64,000 nt of DNA from Beta vulgaris subsp. vulgaris (GCF_026745355.1 NC_079203.1:6111352-6175351); one strand, 5' to 3'; counted from the stretch's first letter, positions 11,599 to 22,061 are shown. The notes: generated by a model from the letters alone, not told the origin. A program made the numbers and translations.

Positions 11599-13599
11599 TA
11601 GGGGTGTGCACCAGTCCAAAACTGGATTGGACCGGTTGGACCAATGGATCAGAATCAATTTTTTTTTGGACGACATGAATGTTCTGGTTCGAAACGGAAT
11701 TTATTTTCCGGTTCGATTTTGGACCGGTTGGACTGAAATTTGTTTTTTTTTATTCAAAAAAATGCTAAGGTTTAAACATATTAATTATTTCGCTAGATTA
11801 AAAACTAATAATACTAAAAGTAATAATCTTAAAGGTAATAAAGATGAGGTTTTAACTTTTTAGCTTTTCTAAATTTTAAACTTTTATTTGACCTTCAAAC
11901 CTATTTTTACAAAAAAAAAAAATCCCATCCATTTCGGAAATTTTCGGATTTGGACTAGACCGGAAATCCAAAATCCCAATTTTTCATGGACCGAACACTA
12001 GTACAGAAAAGGCAATTTGCGTCGGATGTGAGGCGCCTATTTGCGTCGGACTGTGGTGCAACGCCAAAGCCCTCGACGCAAATGACTCAGAAACGATGTG
12101 CGTCGTATGCAGAAACGACGCAGATGGTTCAGCTATTTGCGTCGCACCTTTATACGGTACGACGCAAGTGGTTCTCCCTTGCCCAACATAGAGTAGTATT
12201 GTGCGTCGCACATTACCTAAGGTGCGACGCAGATAAGTGATTTGCGTCGCACCTTGGGTTACGTGCGACGCAAATTTAAATTTTTTTTTAAAAATTTTTC
12301 TTTTTTTTTTGGGAAAAAAAATTGATTTTATGAACAGAATGAGGCTCTGTGCAAACGCAATCGTAGATTTGTAATAATAAATTACAGAAAATAAAGAAAA
12401 AGAGATAAATTACACTCCACAACAATATTGTTTTGATTCTGCACATAATTTCTTACTGTTACTATCAAAAATATTACAAACTAATTAGAGAAAAATAAAC
12501 CTAAAAAAACAAAATCAGAAGAGAAAATTTAAAAGAAAATCCTAAATCTGAAAACAAAATTAAAAAAATATTCAGATCTAACATACAAAAAAAAAATTAA
12601 AAAAATAAACCTAAAAAAACAAAATCAGATCTAACATACAAGAATGAAATTGCACTAAATATATTTAAAAAAAAACCTAAATCACCAAAATCAGAGCGAG
12701 GAATTTTCGTTCTTTCTTCAAATCTCGTTCTTCTTGAATTTTCGTTCTTGAATTTGAGAAAACAGTAGCGAGGACTCGTCGGCGAAAAAAGGATGCTGAA
12801 GATTCAATGCTTGTCGGGTCTTCGATGCTGAAGATTCGCTCGCCGGAATTAAATGGCTGAGTGAGGGAGAAATTAAACGGCTGAAGATTCGATGCTTGTC
12901 GGGTCTTCGTTGCTGAGAGATGCTGAGAGTTGATGATTCAAAGCTTGTCGCCGGAATCACAAACAATGAAGATCGAGTGCGAAAATTGAAACAAAAGTGA
13001 AAATAACAATAATTTAGTGGGCAAAAATTTAAAATCGAAACTAAAAATTACCTGGGACAAGAAGAAGAAGATTTGAGAGTTAGAATTTAATGAAGATCTT
13101 CGATGCATATTACGGAGGAGAGTTACAGTTGAGTGAGGGAGAGGGAGAGAGAGATGAAACGGCTGGAGTGAGGGAGAGAGAGAGAAGGAGGGAGGGAGGG
13201 AGAGAGAGAGATGAAACGGCTGGAGTGAGGGAATTACTAATTAGGTTAAGTGAGGGAGAGGGACGCATTTTTAGGGTTTGGGCCCAATGTGCGTCGGATG
13301 GTGGACTCGGTGCGACGCACATTAGGCTCAATCCCCCTAACTGAGAAGCCTAGTATGCGTCACACGCAGAGCTAGGTGCGACGCATATTGCTCGTATGCT
13401 GATATGAATATTGATGTTTTGCGTCGAGTGCTCTTTGTCATGCGACGCACAAAGGTAATTTGCGTCACTTCCGTGTCTGTGCGACGCAAATCCGGGGACG
13501 CAAATCATCCTTTTTCTACTAGTGGAATACTGGATCGAAATGGATTCCGGTCCGATCTCGGTCCGAATTTCGATCCCAATCCAAAACTGCACACCCCTA
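11599..13599. mobile_element. hAT-like element disrupted by a CACTA insertion
   Basis: Inverted ends TAGGGGTGTGCA and TGCACACCCCTA enclose subterminal GGACCGG / CCGGTCC words. The flanking 8-mers (GATGTCAT and GATATATG) match only partly, so this is an old insertion. Without the nested CACTA element about 0.47 kb remains, with no coding sequence. Confidence 0.72.
11996..13524. mobile_element. Non-autonomous CACTA element, 1.5 kb
   Basis: Begins CACTAGTACAGAAAAGGC and ends TTTTTCTACTAGTG with a GAA duplication (11993-11995 and 13525-13527). Many subterminal copies of TTTGCGTCG / GTGCGACGCA in both orientations at 12010-12275 and 13290-13500 are typical CACTA transposase-binding arrays. The interior contains local tandem repeats (GATGCTTGTCGGGTCTTCG near 12800 and 12895; GATGAAACGGCTGGAGTGAG near 13153 and 13210) and no transposase. 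Confidence 0.9.
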
Positions 13600-13607
13600 G
13601 ATATATG

Positions 13608-14041
13608 AAGGTGGGTGGGCAACTTAAATTATTGAGTTTTTTAATTTATTTGCAGATCTAGAGAAGATAGATAGCTTGATGAAGAAAACTTGAGAGAAAG
13701 GAGATAGAAAAATAATTAACTTTATTTTTTTTACAAATAATTATTATGTTTTTATTTTAAAAAATATAAAATAATTAAGCTATTGCATTATGGTTAATGA
13801 GAAAATACAAGTTTAGAGTTATCCGCAATAGGGGTGAAAATGTCGGGGTTATTTGGGAAAATGACCTAAATGTCGTCATTTAGGATAATTTCCCTCTTTA
13901 TACATAATTAACACATAATTTTTTTATATTATGCAAACAACATTTCCATGATAATTTCTATAGAAAACAATAATTTTCTATAGAGAGTGAAATCATATTA
14001 TAATTTTTAAACTAAATTCTAGTTCATATATTAGGAATATA
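13608..14041. other. AT-rich spacer
   Basis: No gene, repeat boundary or motif was recognised in this stretch. Confidence 0.5.
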
Positions 14042-14660
14042 ATTCCTCTGCTTTTTACAGATGCTACATTTTCTTTAAATGCAAATATCATAATAGATGC
14101 TACATATGAATCACTTTCATAAAAATTTTAAAATATTAACAAAAAAATTGGTGGTCCTTCACTTTCTCTTTTAAAATACTCATACTTTTTCCTTAACAAA
14201 TGTTGTTTTACTCAAAAAGTGATGGTCCTCCACATTCTCTATCTACCTTTCTAAAAACTTCCTACTTTGGCTATGTTTAGTTCACCTGAAATTTTCTGAT
14301 CTGAACTTATCTGATCTGATATGAACTTATTTTTTCTAATCTGATCTGAATTGATATGATCTGATCTGATTTACAAGATCTTATCTTTTAGATTTTTCTC
14401 AATATATAAGAAAAAATATAGTCATGTGGGGTCTTGTTTGATTCGTCTCAATGAGTAGTACTTTATTAATATTCGATTATTATAATTTTTACTAATATGT
14501 AATGAAAGATATTTAATAGTAATAATGAATTTTAAATATAAACATGATCTGATCTTATCTGAAATTATTTTTTCTGATCTGATCTAATTTGAAATAAGCA
14601 AAAATAAGGTGAACTGAACATAGCCTTTCTCTATGTAGCATCTAAAAAAAACGGAGGAAG
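14042..14660. mobile_element. Stowaway-like MITE hosting a Tourist MITE
   Basis: Ends ATTCCTCTGCTTTTTACAGATGCTAC and, inverted, GTAGCATCTAAAAAAAACGGAGGAAG are flanked by TA. The related element next door (14678-14952) has the same structure without the insertion. Removing 14269-14625 gives a ~260-bp Stowaway. Confidence 0.75.
14269..14625 (+). mobile_element. Tourist-like MITE, copy 1 (357 bp)
   Basis: Begins GGCTATGTTTAGTTCACCTG and ends AAGGTGAACTGAACATAGCC; flanks are TTT on both sides. Subterminal regions are tandem CTGATCTGAT. The core (about 14390-14530, TATAGTCATGTGGGGTCTTG) is homologous to the interior of the Stowaway element at 3770. Confidence 0.82.
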
Positions 14661-14677
14661 TATATAATAAAGAAATA

Positions 14678-14952
14678 ATTCCTCTGTTTTTTTTATAAAT
14701 GCTACATTTTCCTTAAATGGAAATGTCATGATAGATGCATCACAACATAAATGGATCCCATTTTACCATAAAGATTTTAAAATACTATTAAAAAGTTGGT
14801 GGTCCCCCACTTTCTTCTTTAAAATAACCACATTTTTTCCCTAACAAATGTTTTTTTATTTAAAAAGTGGTGGTTCCCTAATTTCTCTTTCTATTACCTT
14901 TTTTAAAGATCCTCCACTTTCTCTATGTAGCATTTATAAAAAATGGATGAAG
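14678..14952. mobile_element. Stowaway-like MITE, unoccupied sister copy
   Basis: Inverted ends ATTCCTCTGTTTTTTTTATA and TATAAAAAATGGATGAAG, flanked by TA (14676-14677 and 14953-14954). Homologous along its length to 14042-14660. Confidence 0.75.
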
Positions 14953-15039
14953 TATATATCAACAATCAAGATCTACATATCAACAATCATCTTCAGCTTA
15001 TAGATAAATTATTAAGGTATAAGTGCAAAATAATATTCA

Positions 15040-15383
15040 TCTCTATTATATAAGCCAAGGGAGGAGGTGTAGTGTCCCCTTTTGAAGTGACTAAAATACC
15101 CTTTAATAATTTTAAACGATATTTTTCTTTTTATAAAAAATTGAAAAATGAGAATCAATGAAACTTGCCATATGAGTAGGTCAAAAGTGGAATATATGTA
15201 ATACCAGTGGGCCTGTGCGATTACAATCCAGAGTAAATTCATCTTACCACGAATTCTCGAAAGGGGGTCCAAAAAAATCATATTTTTAGAGTTATATATA
15301 TTTTGCAAATTCTTTCCCTTATATCCAATCTATATCTATTTTTAAAAGGATTCTTTCCGTATTATATAATCAATATCTATATA
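15040..15383 (+). mobile_element. Helitron 5' end, truncated or nested copy
   Basis: Starts A|TCTCTATTATATAAGCCAAG. It shares its first ~170 bp with the following Helitron, then diverges (from about 15208). It has no 3' terminus of its own before 15384, so either it is truncated or it shares the 3' end at 15939. Confidence 0.65.
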
Positions 15384-15939
15384 TCTCTATTATATAAGCC
15401 AATGGAGGAGGTGTAGTGTCCTTTTTTGAAGTGACTAAAATACCCTCTAATAATTTTAAACGATATTTTTCTTTTTATAAAAAATTGAAAAATGAGAATC
15501 AATGAAACTTGCCATATGAGTAGGTCAAAAGTGGAATATATGCAATACCATTAATAACTTGAAAAACTAGATTGACACAATCAATTCACGAAATCAATTA
15601 GAATCTTCAACCAAAAAAAATTATCAATATATCGTGATAACATAATATTTCATATTTATAAAGTTCAAACAATATGGTTTATTAACATTTATAATTGTTA
15701 AAGAACTATACTAAAGTCGCTGAAAAGAAAATTATTAAATTATCGACCAAATTTTACAGTGACGGTATTGAATAGTTAAAAATCATTATTCACCTTTAAT
15801 TTAAAAAGATAATAATATATCTACAAAAGAACCTCAATAATTTACATCACTATCAAAATAATTTTAAATAAAAAAAACATGTCCATTTGTATAACTATAT
15901 AAGATTGTCGACACACGCATCGCGTGCATATGCAACTAG
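15384..15939 (+). mobile_element. Non-autonomous Helitron, 556 bp
   Basis: 5' end TCTCTATTATATAAGCC after an A; 3' end hairpin CACGCATCGCGTG, short spacer, then CTAG before T. Carries no coding sequence. Related to but distinct from the pair at 8997-9492. Confidence 0.75.
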
Positions 15940-17040
15940 TGTTTACATATGTAATGCATGAATATGTATAGCTCATAATGTGTTTGCTTCCCTATAAGAT
16001 TTTGATGATGACAGGCAAACTTAGTTTTTATCGACTTTGCTTGAAATGTGTAGATTCAAAGGTGCATTCCTAAGTTCTAGAGTTGGAACAAGCTGGGAAC
16101 GATTTCCTGAGTTGGAACAAGATGAAGTCTCATCTTCCATTAAAAGTCATAATCTGAAAGTGCAAGTTGAAGTTAGATTATAAGAAGACCTACTCAATCT
16201 TACAAGTGATTGTGAAGACCAAAAAGCATTAAGGAAGCTGTCAAGTTCCTATATGTTATCGGTTCTAAGGTTCCGTTTGGTAGGGCGTAAAATATTTTCA
16301 GTGTAAAATGATTTTCATGGAAAAACAATTTACAATGGAAAACAATTTACAATGGAAAACACAATTCCAAATTTAGTTTTCCGTTGTTTGGTTCCATGTA
16401 AGGAATATGATGAAATGAAAGGAAAACAAAAGGGAAGGTAAGGAGGTAGTGAGAGGAGTGTACAAGAGAGATAGGGAAAACAGTTTTCCCTCCATTTTAA
16501 AGGAAAAATGATTTTCCATCATTAGGAGAGTAATACTCAAAGGAAAATTGGTTTTACACTATTTTTGCCAACCAAGCAATGTAAAACTGAAAATAGAGGA
16601 AAATAATTTTCCATGAAAACGTTTTATGTCGTACCAAACGGAGCCTAAATTCTAAGAGCCTGAAATAAGTGAAGTTGCTAATTGAAACTTCCACAGAGTA
16701 AACGTGAGGACTAAAAGTTATGATTTTAATTTTAGGATTTACGTAAGTATTTAAGACTCTTAATAATGTTTAGGAACAAAGAACACATGCATGAAATATG
16801 AAATAAATTATCGAAGTAATTGTGAAACTAAATAAAACGTCTTCTATAAAAAAGAGTTTTTAATAAACATAAAAAGGAAAGTTTTTGTTAACAAAAAAAA
16901 TCTTTAGAAAATCATGTGATCTTATTTTTCTCTGTGATTAAGGAAAAATACAACTTTCCTACATTTACTCATTTACTTGCCCAATATTTCATTGCCTTGG
17001 TTGTCACGCTCATAAAACCGATGAAGTGACTTAGTTCCTA
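15940..17040. other. Degenerate copia-LTR-like sequence with a MITE
   Basis: TGTTTGCTTCCC followed by ATTTTGATGATGACAGGCAAAC (about 15979-16020) resembles the start of Sirevirus-like copia LTRs; compare the minus strand of the LTR at 49313-50614, which has TTTTGATGATGATAAACAC shortly after its start. No matching end or internal region was found. The stretch also holds the Tourist element at 16269-16645. Confidence 0.35.
16269..16645. mobile_element. Tourist-like MITE of a second family (377 bp)
   Basis: Ends GGTTCCGTTTGGTAGGGCGT and ATGTCGTACCAAACGGAGCC are imperfect inverted repeats with a TAA duplication (16266-16268 and 16646-16648). The interior has duplicated GGAAAACAATTTACAAT words. 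Non-coding. Confidence 0.82.
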
Positions 17041-17075
17041 CTAGAATTTTTTACACGCGATGCGTGCTTGAATTT
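17041..17075 (-). mobile_element. Helitron 3' terminus on the minus strand
   Basis: The minus strand reads hairpin GCACGCATCGCGTG, a short AT tail and CTAG at 17044-17041 next to a T. The matching 5' TC end was not found to the right, so the element's extent is unknown. Confidence 0.55.
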
Positions 17076-18023
17076 TTTTCGAAACACAAACTCGATTTTC
17101 TTCGGCATAAGAGTCAAAATTTGAACATTAGACATACAAAGAATAATTGTTTTTATTAGTTGCAAAATTTGATTGGTTTAGTTTTTGTCACTTAAGTCTC
17201 TCACCATTCTTTTTTTTTTTTTTTTTACTTTTCAAAGTTAAATTCTAAGAACAAAATAGAAATTTTATTAAATTTGTGTATGATTTCTAATATTATAATT
17301 TTTTAGTTGATTTTTGAATTAAGTACAGTACTTCATAAATTGTAAAGAAAGTTGACACTTTGATTTCAAGTCAATTTTTTCATAGGTTGTAGTTTGTAAG
17401 TGAATTTTTAAAATTTTCTTATAAAGTTTTCTCATTTTAGTGATTTGCATAACGTAAATTATGCAAATTTATGATTTTAGTTGACTTGTGAGTGATTGTT
17501 ATAATTATAATTTTGGTATTTTTGTTTGAAGCCCCCTTTGATTTGTAAGTGAAATTGTAATTTAGAATGGAAAGGGGGGCAAAATAGGCATTTCAAAAGA
17601 GGACATCATTGCTCCCCCCTTCCCTTATACAATTTAGAATAACTACAAGTAAGTGAAATTGTAATTTAGAATGAAGTGACTTAGTTCCTATTTTAAATCA
17701 ACTAGAGGCTAGTGTTGTTAGTAATTGAGATTGTAAGTACTTTGCTACTTGTGAATAGATATCAGTTTATTCAGTTTTAAGGATGAATAACTACAAGTAA
17801 AAATCTTTCAGTCCGTTTTTTTGTGCAACACGCCACACGGAAAAGAAACCGTGTGGCTGGCGCGTGACAGACAAACAAAAGGCAGCGCGTGACATCGTCT
17901 CAAAAAAAAAAAAAGGCAGAATGCAGCGTCTGTTTTTCCCCATCTTCCTTCTTCACGCTTCCCTCCTCTTATTGCTTTCTCTATCAAAACCCTAAACCTC
18001 GATACGAATTTCTGCCATTATCA
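17076..18023. other. AT-rich region and upstream of the FAR1-like gene
   Basis: Contains locally duplicated words (AAGTGAAATTGTAATTTAGAAT at about 17540 and 17650; GAATAACTACAAGTAA at about 17637 and 17784) and a perfect small hairpin CCACACGG...CCGTGTGG near 17832-17853, about 170 bp before the FAR1-like ATG. No TATA box could be assigned with confidence. Confidence 0.4.
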
Positions 18024-19628
18024 ATGTCGAAACCAGCAATGAATTCAAAATCAATCTTAACATCTGATAATTTAACAGAATATGATGAATCATCGGATGA
18101 TTTAAACCAGATTTTCTTCGAATTTCATGAATCTCAAGAATAATTACAATCCATGGAAATCGAAGACATCGAAGACTCATTGCAACTTTTGGTTCTGGAA
18201 AATCATGAAAAACATCAACATGCAGATGATATTATCAAAAAATTCTTACAAACAGGTATCATAATTTTTTTTTGAAACTTCGTCTTCTTTCATGTAATCG
18301 TCTTCTTTGATGAAGATGATATTAGGACTGAATTGAAAGCTTTATCATAATTCAAGCTTTCAACCATGAAAAAATGGCAACAAAAATGGCACATATGGAA
18401 TTTATTTATAAAGTAAAGAGAGAAAAAAGAGGAGAGAGAAAGTGTCTGATAATGGAAGAGTGAAAGTAAAAAGGAAGAGACAATAAAAGTAACCCCTCCA
18501 TATATCTAAGGTAACTCCTAAAAACTAACCCATAGTAATTCCTTATATTTACAAAAAGTAACCTTACTTTCAGTAAAAGTAACCCCTGAACATTATAAAA
18601 AGTAGTCTCTACATAAATCTAAGGTAACCCTTGCATAAGTGTAAATTAAGGCTCTGTATAAACTCCAAAGTTAGTGTATGTTTTTAAAAATAATTAGACT
18701 AAACATTTGTGTATGTTTATTGTATGTTTTTAAAAATAATTAGACTAAACATTTTTGTTTTTTATGATATTAGTTGAAATCGTTCAACGACAACCTCTAT
18801 CAATTGATAATGCTGACCTATCAGCACAACAAGTCATAAGCATTGAGATTGAAGAGGCACACAAAGATAATGCAATTGAAGAAGAGTTTCGAGGTAGTTT
18901 ACTTGGATTTACAGGAGACACATGGGAAGAAATTTCTGAAGCATACAAGAAACATGCAAATGCAGTGGGATTTGGAGTATGAAATTCATCAACAAGATAC
19001 ACACAAGGTAAAATTAAAAAGGTAAGAGGAAAAGAATTTGTGTGTTCAAAACAAGGATTTCGATGCAAAACAAAGCCTAAAAACGCAGGTACACCAACAA
19101 TTACACCAAAATCGCAGCAAAATATATAATAAAAAAAAGACAAGAAAAGGGAAGCAAGTTCCAATTACAAGAACAAGATGCAAAGCTTATCTTAGAGCAA
19201 AGGTAAACCCTGATGGTACATGGGAAGTTGATGATCATGTCGTGAAGCATAATCATGAGCTCACTAAATAGAAATTCCAACACTTGCATAGGTCTGAGAG
19301 ACGAATCACGACAGAAAAAGGAGAAACAATACACCTAATGCTTGAAAGTGGACTAAGACCTGCTCAAGCATACAATTTGATGTCGCATGAAGCAAGAGGC
19401 ATTCAATCAGTAGGTCACACTCTAACAGATCAGATCAACTATATCTCAAGAAAGAAGATGAAAGAAATTGAAGGCAGAGATGCACAAAATGTCATAGATA
19501 ATTTGTATAAAAGACAACAAAAAGATCAAGATCATTTTTTCAGATTCAAGTTGGGAGGAGGGGATAAAGGAAACAAATTGACTGCAATATTTTGGAGAGA
19601 CTCTCAAATGATGGAAGATTACAAGATA
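18024..19628 (+). pseudogene. FAR1/FHY3-like (FRS) gene, broken and truncated
   Basis: Exon 1 runs from ATG 18024 to a donor at 18256 and an acidic exon 2 starts after TAG at 18773. About 18895-19265 encodes a FAR1 DNA-binding domain of the WRKY-GCM1 zinc-finger type: WEEISEAYKKHANAVGFGV, a FVCSK cysteine, an RCKAYLRAKV cysteine and the final H-N-H (VKHNHEL). Sequence to about 19625 resembles the region before the MULE transposase domain (FWRDSQMMEDY). FAR1-family proteins are transposase-derived transcription factors or MULE transposases acting in the nucleus. Disabling changes are an in-frame TAA at 18140, TGA at 18980 (possibly from CGA), a frameshift near 19120 and TAG at 19269. The MULE catalytic domain and SWIM finger are absent because the sequence stops at the edge of the palindrome. 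It may be a host FRS copy or the transposase of a Jittery-like MULE. Confidence 0.75.
18481..18662 (+). repeat. Minisatellite in the FAR1-like intron
   Basis: Degenerate ~22-27-bp units such as AAAAGTAACCCCT, AAGGTAACCCTTGCATAAGTG and CTGTATAAACTCCAAAGTTAG. The same motif builds all minisatellite blocks of the adjacent palindrome. Confidence 0.7.
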
Positions 19629-19648
19629 CACAAACTTTTATATGAGGC

Positions 19649-19678
19649 TGGCCACACCTTCAACTAATGGTGTGGCCA
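19649..19678. repeat. Terminal hairpin of the left arm
   Basis: TGGCCACACC ... GGTGTGGCCA forms a 10-bp perfect stem with a 10-base loop at the outer edge of the arm. The same hairpin, inverted, ends the right arm (40370-40399). Confidence 0.8.
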
Positions 19679-19683
19679 ACTAA

Positions 19684-19690
19684 TATAAAA
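19684..19690 (+). promoter_or_regulatory. TATA box of the left-arm gene
   Basis: TATAAAA lies 262 bp before the exon-1 ATG (19946) and is conserved in the right arm. The stretch between has a CT-rich leader-like segment (19750-19820). Confidence 0.5.
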
Positions 19691-19945
19691 GCCCAATTCG
19701 CCTAGTGATATAACAGAGCAGAGCCCAACGTAAGAAATGAGAAATTTGAGCCCATTTCTCTCTCTCTTTTTGTTCTCTTCCAGTTGAGCCCATTTCTCTC
19801 TGTTTTCTTCTTCTTTTTTTTTCTGGCAGTTCGTATGTAACCTCCATTTATAAACTAAAATTGGACTTTGCAAACAATCATCATCAAGGGTTTTGTTTTC
19901 ATTTTCGTTCTTGAGTATTATGTTGTTCGAATTATTTTCGGAATT

Positions 19946-20036
19946 ATGGCTAGAGTAAAGACTACATCTCGTCGTCGTCCGAGCGATGGTGGTCGCAGCG
20001 TTTGTGGTCCTAGTGATGGTGGTCGTGGTTCAAAAG
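19946..20036 (+). CDS. Left-arm gene, exon 1
   Basis: ATG followed by MARVKTTSRRR and a Gly/Ser-rich SDGGR repeat, ending CAAAAG|GTAA, a good splice donor. The basic start could serve nuclear localisation. The product is unknown. The exon joins in phase to exon 2 through a split codon. The right-arm copy (40014-40115) differs by several indels in the GATGGTGGTCG repeats and is frameshifted relative to this one, so at most one arm keeps the original reading. Confidence 0.5.
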
Positions 20037-20771
20037 GTAATTTTGCGTTTTTGAATTGTTTTTTTTTCATTGTTTTCATTGCGGAATTATGGTTATTTTG
20101 TTGATTACGATTGTTTTTTCTTCTTTTTTTTTTTCTATTTTTTAAGTTTTTGAGTTTCAATTTATAGTTGATTGTTGGTGGACTTGCAGTTTTAGTTGAA
20201 TTTTAGTTGATTCTTTTGGTTTTGAGTTAAATTGATGATAGTTATTCTTTTTGTTTTGGCTAATTTATTTGTAACCTTTGTTTGATTTGTTAGTAACCCT
20301 AGGTTTGAAGTCTTGTAACCGTTTTTTGTTTTTGTGTCTCTTATGTTGTTATGTGATTAGTAACTCTAGGTTTAGTTTTTAATTGATCAGTAACATTAAA
20401 TACCAGTAAGAAAGAGCCTGCTAATGTAAAGATCACTATGATCATCTCACACACTTCAATTGTGGTAAAAATCATGCCATTTGATTGATTAAAAACTAGT
20501 TGAAAGGTTGGGTCAAACTGTGAAAATAGTGTGCGGACATGATTCACTGGCACTTTAACAAACTAGGTCCTAGTTGATTTTATTATTGCATGTGAAATGA
20601 ATAGTTCATTCAATTTTTATTCATCATAGTTGTCCAGTTGTTGATGTTCAAATCAGATACTATGCTGATTCGTGAGTCGTCGCAGAGTTCTGGTTTTCTA
20701 TCTTATTATTTCTTGTGTTTCCAAGTTTGTTTTTGTTGTTGATGGTCACTTTTATTATTTACTTAAACTAG
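20037..20771 (+). other. Left-arm gene, first intron
   Basis: T-rich on the plus strand, with donor GTAATTTT and probable acceptor ACTAG at 20771. It contains no recognised element. The inverse copy is 39305-40013. Confidence 0.5.
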
Positions 20772-21105
20772 TTAGAATGTTTAATCTCTTTATTAATCGT
20801 GAAGGTAATACAGGAGATGAGTCTGTTGGCAAAGATATTCCTAACCATGAAGGTAATACAGGAGATGAGTCTGTTGGGAAAGATGTTCCTAATCGTGAAG
20901 GTAATACAGGAGATGAGTCTGTTAGTGATTATATGGCTGATTTTGTAATAAGGCGTCCAACTAGGAGTAAGAAGAATACTCTTGCAGGTCGGGATAAAGG
21001 TCCATTGAAGACATGTAACAGTCAATCTATTAGTGAAGCTGAAGAGGAGTACAATCCTCATAAAAGACGTCGGGTTTTTGAAAGTACTCTTTCGAAGCCA
21101 GCTGG
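20772..21105 (+). CDS. Left-arm gene, exon 2 with three 16-residue repeats
   Basis: Encodes three tandem copies of a 48-bp unit (core REGNTGDESVGKD) at 20800-20930, then a basic segment (IRRPTRSKKN), an acidic-to-basic segment (SEAEEEYNPHKRRR) and the motif SKPAG before a GT donor. It reads in phase with exon 1 if the acceptor at 20771 is used. The right-arm copy (38971-39304) agrees over more than 100 residues. No catalytic motif is recognised. It could be a low-complexity nuclear or DNA-binding linker. Confidence 0.55.
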
Positions 21106-21573
21106 GTATTTTTTTTTCTGTTCACCGTATTTTATTATAAATTACTTTTCTGTTAAAGGGGTTACTATTCTTACATATTGTAGTTACTTTACTGATTTAT
21201 GAGAGTTAGTTTTTTTTTTTGTGTTGTTAGAGTCTTCTTGAAGAGGGGTTTAAAGTCTTTTACGCTGTTGTAGTTACTTTACTGATTTATGAGAGTTATG
21301 GTTTTTTTGTGTTGTTAGAGTCTTCTTGAAGAGGGGTTTAAAGTCTTTTACCCTGTTAAGGCTTTAAAGATTGCAAATAAAAACTGACCTATATCACAAA
21401 TGAATGCAATGCCTTTTTACGTTATTAAATTTTGGTGGTTACTTCATTGAATGTAGAGTGTTATTTATTTTCAAATGCTAATATAAGTGTTAGTTTTGTT
21501 TTTCTCATATGAATGTTTAGGAAGTGTTATTATTTTTGTTAGTTATTCTAACTAAAATGTTTATTGATTTTAG
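21106..21573 (+). other. Intron with a duplicated segment
   Basis: The block TAGTTACTTTACTGATTTATGAGAGTTA ... GTCTTCTTGAAGAGGGGTTTAAAGTC occurs twice in tandem (about 21179-21268 and 21270-21345). It recurs in each downstream unit of both arms. Confidence 0.6.
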
Positions 21574-21825
21574 GAAAAAGGAGACTAATCGTGAAGGTAA
21601 TACAAGAGATGAGTTTGTTGGGAAAGATGTTCCTATGATCCTTGAGGAGGATATAGCTGATCTTGTAATAAGGCGTCCAACTAGGAGTAAGAAAAATACT
21701 CTCGCAGGAAGGGACAAAGGTCCATTAAGGACATGTAACAGTCAATCTATTGGTGAAGCTGAAGAGGAGTACAATCCTTATAAAAGATGTCGGGTTTCTA
21801 AAAGTACTCCTTCGAAGCCAGCTGG
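21574..21825 (+). CDS. Left-arm gene, exon 3 (paralogue of exon 2)
   Basis: Flanked by TTTTAG| and GG|GTATG. It encodes one REGNTRDEFVGKD unit followed by the same IRRPTRSKKNTLAGRDKGPL segment, EAEEEYNP, a basic cluster and SKPAG. It is a clear duplicate of exon 2 with fewer repeats. The right-arm counterpart is 38254-38503. Confidence 0.55.
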
Positions 21826-22061
21826 GTATGTGTTTTTCCCCTATTCACTGTTGTTTATTATAAATTAATTTTATGCTAAAGGGGTTACTATTCTTACATG
21901 CTGTAGTTACTTTACTGATTTATGAGAGTTATGATTTTTGTGTGTTGTTAGAGTCTTCTTAAAGAGGGTTTTAAAGTGAAGCATATCATAACGGTCCTAA
22001 TAATATCTCTTTATATTTTGGATTCTGTATACCCTTTGGCTTGGGAACTTGGCTTACTACT

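Noticed and set aside
12718..13344. Open frames on both strands in the CACTA element at 12 kb
   Set aside because: They follow local tandem repeats and end at subterminal arrays; no recognisable domain.
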